Below, one piece after another: positions 49,747-59,641 of a stretch of DNA of 64,000 bases. Below the pieces are notes generated by a model that was not told where the DNA came from, searched no databases, and saw only the letters and a program-made list of their open reading frames with translations. This stretch comes from JAEUKA01 sp035328405 (lineage in GTDB: Bacteria > Myxococcota_A > Polyangia > Palsa-1104 > JAEUJZ01), in assembly GCA_035328405.1 (NCBI GenBank), contig DAOLIT010000013.1, positions 1 to 64,000 of the forward strand. Reading direction: 5' to 3'. The position numbers and the translations under genes are program-made. The stretch's first letter is position 1. Every line of letters starts with the position of its first letter.

Positions 49747-52548
49747 CTAGGGCGCGGAAAGCCAAGCGCCGCACTGCGGTTTGAGTTTTGGCAAAAATCC
49801 CCTCAGCACAGGGTCACTACCGTCTTTGGAATCTCTGAATAATTCCTCGATGGCTCGACGAGCTGGTTTGTCAAACCGCTGTTTTTGTCGCGCGCAGATC
49901 TTGACCAGGGATTCTAACGCGCTGCGTCGAAGTGCAATCGGAGCTTCGCGATCCATGCGGAAGACGAGAAGCGGGATTTCGTTCTCTCCGCCGTATTCTC
50001 CGACGGCGCGAAGACAGTGAATGGCCGAAACGAGACTCCGATCGGACGCAGTTGGGCTGTCGAGCAAGTCGCCCAGGCCACCGTCGATGGCTTGATGTGC
50101 CGTGGCAGCTTCCTGGACAGAGGGAAGTCCATGTCGCACCACCAGGATGCAAGCCTGTCCACGCACCGTGGCAGGCATTTTATCGTCGAGAAGTGCCGCT
50201 TTATAACGCGAAAAACCCGCCGCGCCGGCACAACGCGACAGTCCTTCGAGTGCCAGCGTCGCCACTGCCTCGTCCCGGTCGTCCAGGGCCTTTTCGAGCC
50301 AAGGAATGTTCTCGGATTGGTTCTTGCACTGCGCAGCGACGACCTCTGCCGCTGCTCGACGCACCATCGGCCACTTGTCCTGAAACAGGCTGTGAGACGC
50401 AAGTCTGGCCAGATCCGGCTCTCTCGAATCCACCAAACTCGTGAGCACCGTCGCGCGCACCATCGGGTCAGCATCACGAAGAGCTTGTTGGAGCTGTGGG
50501 CGATCCAGTGGAATGGTGCGTGCAATCATGTACGCCGCAAATTGACGCAACGCGGCATCCGGCTCGGAAAGGAGGATGGTCTTCACGAAAGGCGGAAGCG
50601 TAGGTGGGCGCACTTTTGCGAACGCGCGCAGCAGCCGAAAACGGAGCGCAAACCGCTCTTCTCCTGACGTGGTTTCGCCGATTCGCATCCAAAGGGGTTC
50701 CAAGTGCTCCGACAGCGCACTTTGAGCCGGGACAGAAGCACAACCCGCAACTCCTTCCGACAAACCCTCGAACCACAAGAGGCGCGCGTGTGTTTCGGTG
50801 TCGCGACCGGTCATCTCAGCGACCACGTTTGGTGTTTTTCCCGCCTCCCAGGCCTCACACCGCCACCGGCTTCCCACACCCTTCACAAACGATTTGCGCA
50901 GCCTGGGGTCTGTCGCCAACTTTTTCGTAAGAAGAAGCACCTGTGAAACCGTCGCGTGTTCCACCAGCCACGTCGTTGCTTCCGCTCGGAGCAGAGAAGA
51001 CCGCTTTTCGTCCGTTGATATCTCCATCAGCGCATCGACGGCCACATTCCTGGAAGACTCGGTTTTGGTCGCATGTCCGAGCGCGGCAAACAGGGCGGGA
51101 CGGTCTTCCATTTCTGCTTCTGCCAGCGACGAGGATAGCGTTTGAACAAGTCGCTTCTGGGCGTTTTCAGGGCACAGCGCCGCGCGCGCGCTCCACTTTG
51201 CGAGAAGACCATGGATTCGACGCTGCGACGCACCACGAGCTGCGGACAATGCCTTCGACAGAGCCTCGATCTGTGCTTGGGCGCGCGCTGAAACGACATT
51301 TTCCGCTTGAAGCGCCAACGTTCTTTCCGCCGCTTCTGCCACACGAGTGTCCGTCGCTGAAAGTTGTTCTACTAGCTGCCCCAAAGCACCTTCGCCGTCC
51401 AAGTCGCTGTAGAAATTCACTTCCGCGATGGCGCTCGTTTCGCCAGGCTTGGTCGCGGGCTGCGCAATCGTCAGCGACACGCAATCTGCATGCAGAGATT
51501 GCGGAAACAATACCCAAAACGGCTCAGCAGTTGCTTTGGGCGAACCGGGCGAAACCACAAAGCGCTGGGAAGCAGAGAGCGTCACAACAAACTGCGTCGG
51601 CAAAACACCGAGTGACCGAGGTGCGGGAACCACCCGCATGGCGCGCAAGGTGCGACCTTTGGATTCCGCTCGCCACGTAAAAAACGTGCCCGTCGCATCG
51701 TGAGGGAGTCGCCAGACCGTCTTTTCGGCGCCATCGTCAAGTTCGCGCGGGGCTGACAACCCATCCGCTCGTTCAATGCCTGTCTGCCGGTTGGTTGCGA
51801 CCACCCGAAAAATGCTCGGCCGCGTGCTCGCAAGGTCTACCGGCGTGACCGAGGACGTATCAAGTTTGGACAGACCCTCCAACGATGGCAAAAGCCGTTC
51901 CTGCGAGGCTACCCACCGGCCCGAACCATCGGGAACGAAGCGTTCCAAAAACAGTCTCCGCTCGCTGTCGCAACGGATCACAGACGGTGATGTTTGGTAC
52001 CGAAACACCTCGCCCGCGTGCCATTCGACTTCGACCGAGTATTCAGCATCGGCCCCAACGGGCCCAATCGGACCCACGTACATCGGCGAGAGCGTTCCTT
52101 TTTGCCAACGAACCCATGCAGCGACCCGCTGTTTCTTTTTGCGCACACCCGACGCGGCTACGACATGCTCCCCGTTTGCGAGTTTTCTCACAGATAGAAC
52201 AGCGTTAACAAGTTGAGGGTCGCGCTCTCCCAGCGGCAGTGACAACTGCGCGGTTTGTCCTCCATCGGTTTTGATCGCGAGTTTTCCAAAACCGTCGAGG
52301 GTGACGATTTCCAGGCGACCGTCATTGTCCAAATCGATCCGCTGGGAAGCCAATGCGCCGGAGTTGAGACCATAGGCCTCGACAGAACGAGACTCTTGCG
52401 CCGACGCCAATTTCAAATCGACGCCTAGCAATTCGACGCACAGCCAGATGGAAAAAGCCGAAGCCAGCCATTTGCGAAAAACCCCGCCTGACCGACTGAC
52501 CGTCTTCCCCATCCGCAAAACGCGGCCCGAGTTCTCGAGTGACAGCAT
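49747..52548 (-). CDS. secreted HEAT-repeat protein with an FG-GAP-like N-terminus
   Basis: About 933 residues. A signal-like hydrophobic segment (LASAFSIWLCVELLGV) ends near ASAQES. The first 350 residues are beta-rich and include an FG-GAP-like calcium-binding pattern (DLDNDGRLEIVTLDGFG). The C-terminal two thirds are helical with HEAT-like repeats (RDADPMVRATVLTSLVDS, DKWPMVRRAAAEVVAAQ, DRDEAVATLALEGLSRC). The start is uncertain: ATG at 52548 is used, ATG at 52512 gives a more usual signal peptide, and GTG at 52560 is also in frame. It is 78 bp upstream of the A2M start on the same strand, so a functional link is possible. Role unknown. Confidence 0.8.
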   Translation of the reverse strand: MLSLENSGRVLRMGKTVSRSGGVFRKWLASAFSIWLCVELLGVDLKLASAQESRSVEAYGLNSGALASQRIDLDNDGRLEIVTLDGFGKLAIKTDGGQTAQLSLPLGERDPQLVNAVLSVRKLANGEHVVAASGVRKKKQRVAAWVRWQKGTLSPMYVGPIGPVGADAEYSVEVEWHAGEVFRYQTSPSVIRCDSERRLFLERFVPDGSGRWVASQERLLPSLEGLSKLDTSSVTPVDLASTRPSIFRVVATNRQTGIERADGLSAPRELDDGAEKTVWRLPHDATGTFFTWRAESKGRTLRAMRVVPAPRSLGVLPTQFVVTLSASQRFVVSPGSPKATAEPFWVLFPQSLHADCVSLTIAQPATKPGETSAIAEVNFYSDLDGEGALGQLVEQLSATDTRVAEAAERTLALQAENVVSARAQAQIEALSKALSAARGASQRRIHGLLAKWSARAALCPENAQKRLVQTLSSSLAEAEMEDRPALFAALGHATKTESSRNVAVDALMEISTDEKRSSLLRAEATTWLVEHATVSQVLLLTKKLATDPRLRKSFVKGVGSRWRCEAWEAGKTPNVVAEMTGRDTETHARLLWFEGLSEGVAGCASVPAQSALSEHLEPLWMRIGETTSGEERFALRFRLLRAFAKVRPPTLPPFVKTILLSEPDAALRQFAAYMIARTIPLDRPQLQQALRDADPMVRATVLTSLVDSREPDLARLASHSLFQDKWPMVRRAAAEVVAAQCKNQSENIPWLEKALDDRDEAVATLALEGLSRCAGAAGFSRYKAALLDDKMPATVRGQACILVVRHGLPSVQEAATAHQAIDGGLGDLLDSPTASDRSLVSAIHCLRAVGEYGGENEIPLLVFRMDREAPIALRRSALESLVKICARQKQRFDKPARRAIEELFRDSKDGSDPVLRGFLPKLKPQCGAWLSAP

Positions 52549-52570
52549 GGTCCCCAACACTACAAATCTG

Positions 52571-52599
52571 TTGACCCACTTGACAAGGTTTGCTACTCA
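52571..52599 (+). promoter_or_regulatory. weak sigma70-like promoter candidate upstream of yajC
   Basis: TTGACC at 52571-52576, a 17-bp spacer and TACTCA at 52594-52599. The -10 box is poor. It lies about 50 bp before the yajC start, in the divergent gap to the HEAT-repeat gene. Confidence 0.25.
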
Positions 52600-52649
52600 C
52601 TCCGGCTTGCTGTATCAAAGCGGCTGGCCCGGTTTTTGGAGGCGTTCCT

Positions 52650-53033
52650 GTGATTTGTACCTCGTTTGGCGCAGTGATTTCTCAGCCTGGTGACTCTGCG
52701 ACCCTGTTCGCGCAGGCCCAGGGTGGTGGACTCGCTTCTCTTTCGAATATCTTGCTTCCGGTTCTGCTGATCGGAATTTTCTACTTCATCTTGATTCGGC
52801 CTCAGCAGAAGCGGCAGCGCGAGTTGGAAGACTGGCGGAAGCAGATCCAGCGTGGCGATGAGATCATCACGTCGGGCGGTTTGTGGGCTCGGGTTTCATC
52901 CGTTAACGAGAAGAGCCGCTATGTGGTTGTCGAACTGCAAGACAAGGTTCGCGTCAAGGTTCTTCGAGAGCACATCATCAGCAAAGCCCCGCCTGCGGAC
53001 ACTTCGGCACCGAGTGGCGACGAGGCCAAGTGA
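52650..53033 (+). CDS. yajC: preprotein translocase subunit YajC
   Basis: 127 residues. The N-terminal transmembrane helix (LPVLLIGIFYFILIRPQQKRQREL) is the YajC signature and is followed by the cytoplasmic domain (GDEIITSGGLWARV). It accompanies SecDF in the holotranslocon. GTG at 52650 is chosen because TTGGAGG lies seven bases upstream; a TTG 60 bases earlier is rejected. First gene of yajC-secD-secF. Confidence 0.92.
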   Translation: MICTSFGAVISQPGDSATLFAQAQGGGLASLSNILLPVLLIGIFYFILIRPQQKRQRELEDWRKQIQRGDEIITSGGLWARVSSVNEKSRYVVVELQDKVRVKVLREHIISKAPPADTSAPSGDEAK

Positions 53034-53115
53034 TTGTTTGGGGTTGTTTCGATCTTCACTGTCCCGCCGAGGGCAGCGTTCTTTTTCCTCTAGTTAGCCA
53101 GGGAGAAGCTCTCGC

Positions 53116-54927
53116 ATGGAGCGGTCTTTTTACTACCGCGTAACTGCCTACTCGTTCATCACTCTTTTGTCGGTGATGATTCTTTTGCCGTCGGTCGCTG
53201 ACTGGACTCACACAGCCCATCGATTGCCCGAGTGGTATACGAAAATGTTTTCTCGGAAAATCGCGCTGGGCCTCGATTTGCAGGGCGGTCTGCACTTGGT
53301 TTACGAGGTTCAGGTGGACAAAGCGGTGTCGGACAAGGCCGACCGTTTGGCCGCGCAGATCGAAGAGAAGCTCGCAAAAGACCGCAAGGTCAAAGGCGCG
53401 CATGTTTCTCGTGAAGGTGACGGTGCCGAGTCTCGTTTGCGCGTGACGTTCCAGAACAAAGCCGATGCGAGGAAACTCGACCGGGCGTTTGAGCGCGAAT
53501 TTGCAAAATATCTGACGCGGGAGAGCGACAACGGGCAGACCGGCGAGACCGTCTTCAAGATGGATGCCGACTACGTGGACGAGTTGCGGGGTTATGCAGT
53601 CAGTCAGGGAGTCGAGACCATCAAGAACCGCGTTGACAAACTCGGTGTTGCTGAGCCGATCGTCCAGCGCAAACAGAACGATATTGTCGTCGAGCTGGCG
53701 GGTCTTTCCCAAGCAGATTTCCAGCGGGTCAAGACCATGATTGGCAAGACGGCGCAGCTCGAGTTCAAGATGGTGGATGACGGCGCTGAGTACATGCAGC
53801 GGCTTTCTGCATATGCCGAGAGCAAGAAGACGCAGTATCCCGGCCTTGAAGTCGGCTTCGACTACTGGCAGCAAAAGGACAATGGCCAGCAGCACACCGA
53901 CGTGTACTTGAAGTCAAAAGACAAATCTGTGATGGAACGTTTTCTGAAAGATCTACCGTCCGAGTTGGCCGTGCCGAATGACCACCAGATTTTGTTCGAG
54001 CAGATCAGCCGAGACGAGGACGATGACAAGACGCCGGACAAACCTTGGCGTTCGTATTACTTGCACCGTCGGGCGGAGTTGACTGGAGAGTATCTGACTG
54101 ACGCAGAGATGAACTTTGATCAGACGACGAACAGGCCCGAGGTTGGGATCACGTTTGATAGCGAAGGTGCCAGTCTGTTCGAGAAAGCCAGCGGAGCGAA
54201 CATTGGTCGCAAGATGGCCATCATTTTGGACGAGAAGATCAGTTCCGCGCCGACGATCGAGGGTCGTATCGGTGGTGGGCGTGCTCGGATCACGATGGGC
54301 GGCTATTCGGACAAGGTTCAGCAAGAAGCCAAGGATTTGGTGGCTGTGCTCAAGGCGGGGGCTCTTCCTGCTCCGTTGCGCAAGACGTTCGAGACTCAGG
54401 TTGGGGCATCGCTCGGGCCCGAGGCAGTCTCCAAAGCCCGTACATCGATGGTCATCGGAACACTTGCCGTGGTCATCTTCATGCTGATCTACTACCGTGC
54501 GTCGGGGATCATTGCCGATGTTGCGATGGTCTTTAACGTGATCTACCTGCTCTCCATCATGGCGCTGATCCAGGCCACGTTGACTTTGCCGGGCATCGCG
54601 GCAGTCGTGTTGACGGTGGGTATGGCGGTGGACGCCAACATCATCTTCTATGAGCGCATCCGTGAGGAATTGCGGGGCGGAAAAACGCCTCGTCAGGCGG
54701 TCGAGAATGGATTTGGCCGGGCGCTTTGGACTGTCGTTGACGCACACGTTACCAATTTGGTCGCTGGCGTGGTGCTGTATTCCTATGGCACAGGCCCCAT
54801 TCGCGGTTTTGCGGTATCGCTGATTGCCGGCATCGTTTGCAACCTGTTCACGTCGGTGTGGTTGTCCCGCGTGATGTTTGACTACATGGTTTTGCGCAAC
54901 AAGAAGCGCGCGACCATGAGCATCTGA
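53116..54927 (+). CDS. secD: protein translocase subunit SecD
   Basis: 603 residues. SecD uses the proton-motive force to pull secretory proteins out of SecYEG. The N-terminal helix is followed by the motif ALGLDLQGGLHLVYEV, a P1 periplasmic domain, and the membrane half with YYRASGIIADVAMVFN, VLTVGMAVDANIIFYERIREE and GKTPRQAVENGFGRAL. GGGAG upstream supports the start. It sits between yajC and secF. Confidence 0.95.
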   Translation: MERSFYYRVTAYSFITLLSVMILLPSVADWTHTAHRLPEWYTKMFSRKIALGLDLQGGLHLVYEVQVDKAVSDKADRLAAQIEEKLAKDRKVKGAHVSREGDGAESRLRVTFQNKADARKLDRAFEREFAKYLTRESDNGQTGETVFKMDADYVDELRGYAVSQGVETIKNRVDKLGVAEPIVQRKQNDIVVELAGLSQADFQRVKTMIGKTAQLEFKMVDDGAEYMQRLSAYAESKKTQYPGLEVGFDYWQQKDNGQQHTDVYLKSKDKSVMERFLKDLPSELAVPNDHQILFEQISRDEDDDKTPDKPWRSYYLHRRAELTGEYLTDAEMNFDQTTNRPEVGITFDSEGASLFEKASGANIGRKMAIILDEKISSAPTIEGRIGGGRARITMGGYSDKVQQEAKDLVAVLKAGALPAPLRKTFETQVGASLGPEAVSKARTSMVIGTLAVVIFMLIYYRASGIIADVAMVFNVIYLLSIMALIQATLTLPGIAAVVLTVGMAVDANIIFYERIREELRGGKTPRQAVENGFGRALWTVVDAHVTNLVAGVVLYSYGTGPIRGFAVSLIAGIVCNLFTSVWLSRVMFDYMVLRNKKRATMSI

Positions 54928-54935
54928 GGCCTTCC

Positions 54936-56147
54936 ATGTCCCAGCGTTTTTTTGAATTGATTCGCCCCGATCACAACTTTGACTTCGTGGGCAAGACCAA
55001 GCCGCTGCTGTTGAGTTCAGCGGCGCTCGTCCTGTTGTCGCTTCTTCTTCTGCCCGTCAACATGTTTCTGCCGGGAAGAGGGCACGCTCTCAACTTCGCG
55101 ATCGATTTTCGCGGTGGTACCGAGATGCGGGTTGATTTCACCAGAGCCGTTGAGCCCGCAGCCATTCGCGAGGCGATGGAGTCGGGAGGTTTCCGAGACT
55201 CAGAAGTCGTCCCACTTCCCGAGTTCAAAAATTCCTACTTGGTTCGGTTTCCGGCGGTGTCGGCGCTTCAGCCAAACCAGATTGCTCGTGTCGAGGAGGG
55301 ATTTCGCCAGAAACTGGGTGCCGATTCGTTGCGGAAATTTGAATCGAGCGAAGGTGGAGACAAAGCCTATGTGCGTTTGCTCAAAGGCAAAGCGTTCGAG
55401 CCGAGCCAGGTCGAGGAGATTTTGCGCGGGGCCGGTGTGACCGTGAGCCAGGTGCAGCGATTTGGTCGCCCAGAAGACAACACATTTGAAGTCGTGCTGG
55501 TCGGCTTGGAAAAAGAAGTCCGCACGGCGCTTGACGCAACGCTTGGGCAAGGGGCAGTCGCTTCGATTCCTTCTGTGGGTTCGGTGGGCGCGAAGGCGGG
55601 AAAAGAACTGCGCGACAACGGCATCATTTCTCTTCTCGCGGCCATTGGTTTCATCATGCTGTACATCTTGGTCCGGTTTGATTTTCGATATGGACCGGGG
55701 ACGGTGGTGGCGCTGCTGCACGATGCGCTGTTGGTGCTCGGAGCGTTTGCCCTGACCTACAAAGAGTTTTCGCTCACGACGATCGCGGCAATTCTGACAG
55801 TCATTGGTTACTCCATGAATGACACCATTGTCGTGTTCGACCGTATCCGCGAAAACGCTGGAAAGATGCGCGACAAGAAGTTCCCGCAAATCGTGAACAT
55901 TTCAGTCAATGAAACGCTGTCCCGAACCATTCTGACCTCGGCAACGGTGTTTTTCGTGACGCTCGCCATGAACATTTGGGGGTCCGGCGTCATTCGGGAT
56001 TTCGCTTTTGCGATGAATGTCGGCGTCATTGTTGGAACGTATTCCTCGATTTTCATCGCGAGCCCGATCTTGATCTGGCTCAATGAGAAATCGCTCCAAA
56101 CGCAGAAGAAACCCCGCACGCAAAGAAGCAGCTCGTCGCCAGTTTAG
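54936..56147 (+). CDS. secF: protein translocase subunit SecF
   Basis: 403 residues, 8 bp after secD. The motif NFAIDFRGGTEMRVDF follows the first helix, and the C-terminal membrane bundle has GYSMNDTIVVFDRIREN and NISVNETLSRTILTS. At 403 residues it is longer than E. coli SecF (about 320), with an extended periplasmic P4-like region. It ends with a Lys/Arg/Ser-rich tail. Confidence 0.95.
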   Translation: MSQRFFELIRPDHNFDFVGKTKPLLLSSAALVLLSLLLLPVNMFLPGRGHALNFAIDFRGGTEMRVDFTRAVEPAAIREAMESGGFRDSEVVPLPEFKNSYLVRFPAVSALQPNQIARVEEGFRQKLGADSLRKFESSEGGDKAYVRLLKGKAFEPSQVEEILRGAGVTVSQVQRFGRPEDNTFEVVLVGLEKEVRTALDATLGQGAVASIPSVGSVGAKAGKELRDNGIISLLAAIGFIMLYILVRFDFRYGPGTVVALLHDALLVLGAFALTYKEFSLTTIAAILTVIGYSMNDTIVVFDRIRENAGKMRDKKFPQIVNISVNETLSRTILTSATVFFVTLAMNIWGSGVIRDFAFAMNVGVIVGTYSSIFIASPILIWLNEKSLQTQKKPRTQRSSSSPV

Positions 56148-56380
56148 GTGGGGTCGATTTTCCGGCCACCTGGTTGTCTTGCCGTTTCTGTGGAGTTCGG
56201 AACGTCGGTCGAACGCGCAGTTGCGCTTGTGTTCGCGGCTTTGGTGTTGCGGACCCGTGGCGCTTGACCCATTCCAGGACTGAGCAGTCCGAGGTTTGCT
56301 TTCGCTGGAACAGACTTGCCACGCTGCGTGTTTGGTGAGTTGATTTGCGGACCTTTTTTACACTTCCACTCGCGACATCC

Positions 56381-58261
56381 ATGCCTCACGAAACAGCAGA
56401 CGCAGAGACTCTTCACACGACAGCTCCCGAATCGGCTTTGACTCCTTCGGGCGGGGCTGTGTTTTTGACCCACATCCGCAATTTCTCGATCATCGCACAC
56501 ATCGATCACGGCAAATCGACGCTGGCGGATCGGCTCTTGGAAGCGTGTGGGGCGCTGTCCGAGCGAGAAAGACAGGACCAGTTCCTCGACAAGATGGAAC
56601 TGGAACGCGAACGAGGGATCACGATCAAGGCGCAGACCGTGCGTTTGCGGTACAAAGCGCATGACGGGCAGGAGTATCAGTTCAACTTGATCGATACGCC
56701 GGGGCACGTCGATTTCCACTACGAAGTCAGTCGGAGCCTCGCGGCGTGTGAGGGGGCGCTTTTGGTGGTGGATGCGTCGCAGGGGGTTCAGGCGCAGACG
56801 CTTGCAAATGTGTACGTGGCGCTCGACAACAATTTAGAAATTGTTCCGGTCCTGAACAAAATCGATTTGCCTTCGGCGGAGCCCGAACGGATTCGGAAGC
56901 AGGTCGAAGATGTCATCGGGATCGATGCGTCGATGGCGATTTTGGCCAGCGCCAAGGATGGGCGCGGAGTGCCGGACATTTTGGAAGCGATGGTTCAGTT
57001 TGTACCGCCTCCGAAAGGTGATCCGACGGCACCGCTTCAGGCGCTCATTTTTGATAGTTGGTACGACAACTATCGGGGTGTGGTCACGCAAGTTCGAGTG
57101 AAGAACGGGCGAATTGCGGTGGGGGACAAAATTCTGCTCTGGGCGACGGGCAAAACCTACGAAGTCATGGGACTCGGGGTGTTCAATCCGCACCCTGTCG
57201 AAGTCAAGGAATTGCGGTGTGGCGAAGTCGGCTTTGTCATCGCCAACATCAAGACGGTCGCGGACACGCAGATCGGCGACACCATGACGGGAGCAGGCCG
57301 GCCGTGTGCCGAGCCTCTGCCGGGTTTCAAAGTCGTCAAACCCATGGTGTTCGCCGGTATTTTCCCGACGGACAATGCTCGATACACTGACCTGCGCGAG
57401 GCGCTGGAAAAACTGCATCTAAACGATGCAAGTTTCACCTATGAGCCCGAAACTTCGTTGGCGCTGGGTTTTGGGTTTCGATGTGGTTTTTTGGGTCTTT
57501 TGCACATGGAAATCGTGCAGGAGCGGCTCGAACGCGAGTACGACTTGGACCTCATCACGACTGCACCGACCGTGGAATATCGGGCCAAAACAGCGTCGGG
57601 TGAGACGATCATCGTGGACAATCCGGCGGCGCTCCCTGACGAAGGAAAAGTCGAGTCGATCGAAGAACCGATCATCATGGCGAGCATTTACACGCCCTCT
57701 GAGCATGTCGGTTCGCTGATTACGTTGTGTCAGGAGCGCCGAGGGGTGCAGGTGAGCATCACGTATAACGGCGAGGATCGCGTGGTGCTCAAGTACGAAT
57801 TGCCGCTTGCGGAAGTGGTCTTTGGCTTTTACGACCGGCTCAAGTCGGTTTCGCGGGGGTATGCGTCGCTCGATTACGAACTGCATGAATATCGTCCCGC
57901 CGAGCTGACACGCATGGATCTGCTCGTGAACGGCGATCGGGTGGATGCACTGTCGGTCATTTGTCACCGCGAACGCGCCTACTACCGAGGCCGCGACTTG
58001 TGCGTGAAGATGAAGGAACTGATTCCTCCACAGCAGTTCGAGGTCGCCATCCAGGCCGCCATCGGAAACCGGGTGATTGCGCGCACGACGGTCAAGGCGT
58101 TGCGCAAGAACGTAACCGCCAAGTGTTATGGTGGGGACATCACACGGAAGAGAAAACTGCTGGAGCGCCAAAAAGAGGGCAAGAAGCGGATGAAACAGAT
58201 TGGGTCTGTCGAAATCCCGCAGGAGGCTTTTCTGGCGGTCCTGAAGGTGGACGAAAAATGA
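56381..58261 (+). CDS. lepA: elongation factor 4 LepA
   Basis: A translational GTPase (EF4) with the P-loop AHIDHGKSTLADRLL, RGITIKAQT, DTPGHVDFHYEVSRSLAACEG, NKIDLPSAEP and the LepA C-terminal domain (GGDITRKRKLLERQKEGKKRMKQIG, EVPQEAF-type end). About 626 residues. The ATG at 56381 is used; a TTG 36 bases upstream extends the frame without a better site. An N-terminal leader of about 30 residues precedes the G domain. Its stop overlaps lepB by 4 bp. Confidence 0.95.
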   Translation: MPHETADAETLHTTAPESALTPSGGAVFLTHIRNFSIIAHIDHGKSTLADRLLEACGALSERERQDQFLDKMELERERGITIKAQTVRLRYKAHDGQEYQFNLIDTPGHVDFHYEVSRSLAACEGALLVVDASQGVQAQTLANVYVALDNNLEIVPVLNKIDLPSAEPERIRKQVEDVIGIDASMAILASAKDGRGVPDILEAMVQFVPPPKGDPTAPLQALIFDSWYDNYRGVVTQVRVKNGRIAVGDKILLWATGKTYEVMGLGVFNPHPVEVKELRCGEVGFVIANIKTVADTQIGDTMTGAGRPCAEPLPGFKVVKPMVFAGIFPTDNARYTDLREALEKLHLNDASFTYEPETSLALGFGFRCGFLGLLHMEIVQERLEREYDLDLITTAPTVEYRAKTASGETIIVDNPAALPDEGKVESIEEPIIMASIYTPSEHVGSLITLCQERRGVQVSITYNGEDRVVLKYELPLAEVVFGFYDRLKSVSRGYASLDYELHEYRPAELTRMDLLVNGDRVDALSVICHRERAYYRGRDLCVKMKELIPPQQFEVAIQAAIGNRVIARTTVKALRKNVTAKCYGGDITRKRKLLERQKEGKKRMKQIGSVEIPQEAFLAVLKVDEK

Positions 58262-59547
58262 GCAGTTCCGAACACGCAAAGGACGAGGCGTCGAACACTC
58301 CGGCCACATTGCCCAGCGAAGAGGGGCAGAAAAGGGGGAATGCGCCAAAGAAGCGGCCTCCGGCGTGGATGCGCGTCGCCTACGATCAACTGTGGATTGT
58401 TTTGGTGCCGCTGTTTTTGAGTCTGTTTGGTCTGACGGTTCAATTGACCAACACGATCGATTTGTCCGATGTGCCGCCCCATCCTCGCGTGGTGCAGCTT
58501 GGGATCGCATTGGCGGCGTTTGCGGTGATTTTGGGAGTTCCTTATCTGCTATGTCGGAAAACTGTTGATGAGGTCAGGGAGGACCTGAGTTTGCGCCGAC
58601 AGGCGAGGTTTTTGCAAAAGAATGCGCGCCGCTGTTTGTCTCGGTACAAAGACCAAATCAAACCCGACATTCAAAAGGCGGTGGTCGAGGCGGTGGAGGC
58701 GTTGGAACGTGCGCTCGAACAGGAGGACAACGAAAGGGTGTTTGCGGAACTGGATGTACTGGACAAGCTCATGGACAAATACCTTACCTACTTGCGCAAG
58801 GGGTCGATCTTGGAAGTGGGGGAGCCTCTGATTTCGGCGCTCATTGTCGCGCTCCTTTTGCGAGCGTTTGTGATCGAGGCATTCAAAATACCGTCGGGCT
58901 CCATGATTCCTACGCTTCAGGTAGGGGACCACATTTTCGTGAACAAGATTCTGTTCGGCTTGCGGGTCCCTTTTACGAACGTCAAGTTTGCATATCACCT
59001 CCGTGAGCCCAAACGGGGTGAGGTGATCGTCTTTGTGTATCCGCACGAACAATCCAAGGACTACATCAAGCGGGTGGCCGCAGTTGCGGGGGACACCATC
59101 GAAGCGTGTGGCGAAAAGATCACCATAAATGGTCAAGAGCTTGCGCGTGTACCTCATGCTGGAAAATGTGAATACGAGGATGCAGACGAAGAACATCCCG
59201 AGGCTGGCTGGCAGTGGAGGTCGTGTCGTGGATTTCGGGAGACGAACGGAGACAATACGTACAACGTCGTCCAAGACTTTCAGACAGCTCTAGACAGGCC
59301 CTGTGCCAAGTGGTCGGTTCCCAAAGGGCATGTATTTGTCTTGGGAGACAACCGAGATCACAGCGCAGACAGCCGATTTTGGTGCGATCCAAACAGCAAC
59401 CGAGTGCTTCCCCCGGCTTGCGAAAGCGGTCCGAACGGCTCGTTTGTTCCTCTGGAAATGATCAAGGGGAAGGCCTGGTTTATTTGGTGGTCAGCGGGCA
59501 GAGGATCGTCGGTGCGGTTTGAACGATTGTTTTCCTCTGTGCATTGA
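58258..59547 (+). CDS. lepB: signal peptidase I LepB with an N-terminal extension
   Basis: 429 residues. It cleaves Sec and Tat signal peptides. The nucleophile is Ser215 in PSGSMIPTL and the general base Lys271 in YIKRVAAVAGD; GDNRDHSADSRFW is box E. The N-terminus carries two extra hydrophobic helices (about 43-65 and 78-97) and a Glu/Arg/Lys-rich helical region (about 102-180) before the helix next to the active site (188-208); most signal peptidases I lack these. ATGA overlap with lepA fixes the start. A frame running 99 codons upstream inside lepA is rejected. Confidence 0.93.
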   Translation: MSSSEHAKDEASNTPATLPSEEGQKRGNAPKKRPPAWMRVAYDQLWIVLVPLFLSLFGLTVQLTNTIDLSDVPPHPRVVQLGIALAAFAVILGVPYLLCRKTVDEVREDLSLRRQARFLQKNARRCLSRYKDQIKPDIQKAVVEAVEALERALEQEDNERVFAELDVLDKLMDKYLTYLRKGSILEVGEPLISALIVALLLRAFVIEAFKIPSGSMIPTLQVGDHIFVNKILFGLRVPFTNVKFAYHLREPKRGEVIVFVYPHEQSKDYIKRVAAVAGDTIEACGEKITINGQELARVPHAGKCEYEDADEEHPEAGWQWRSCRGFRETNGDNTYNVVQDFQTALDRPCAKWSVPKGHVFVLGDNRDHSADSRFWCDPNSNRVLPPACESGPNGSFVPLEMIKGKAWFIWWSAGRGSSVRFERLFSSVH

Positions 59548-59641
59548 GTTTTTCTGCGCGTCGCAATGAAATGATTCGAGGAGGCAGGAAAACCTCGGTT
59601 CAGGCAAATACAAAACGGTTCGGGTATAGGCCTTGGTGAAG

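Noticed and set aside
57961..58257. N-terminal extension of lepB inside lepA
   Set aside because: The extension is in a different frame within conserved lepA sequence. The ATGA overlap gives a normal LepB start.
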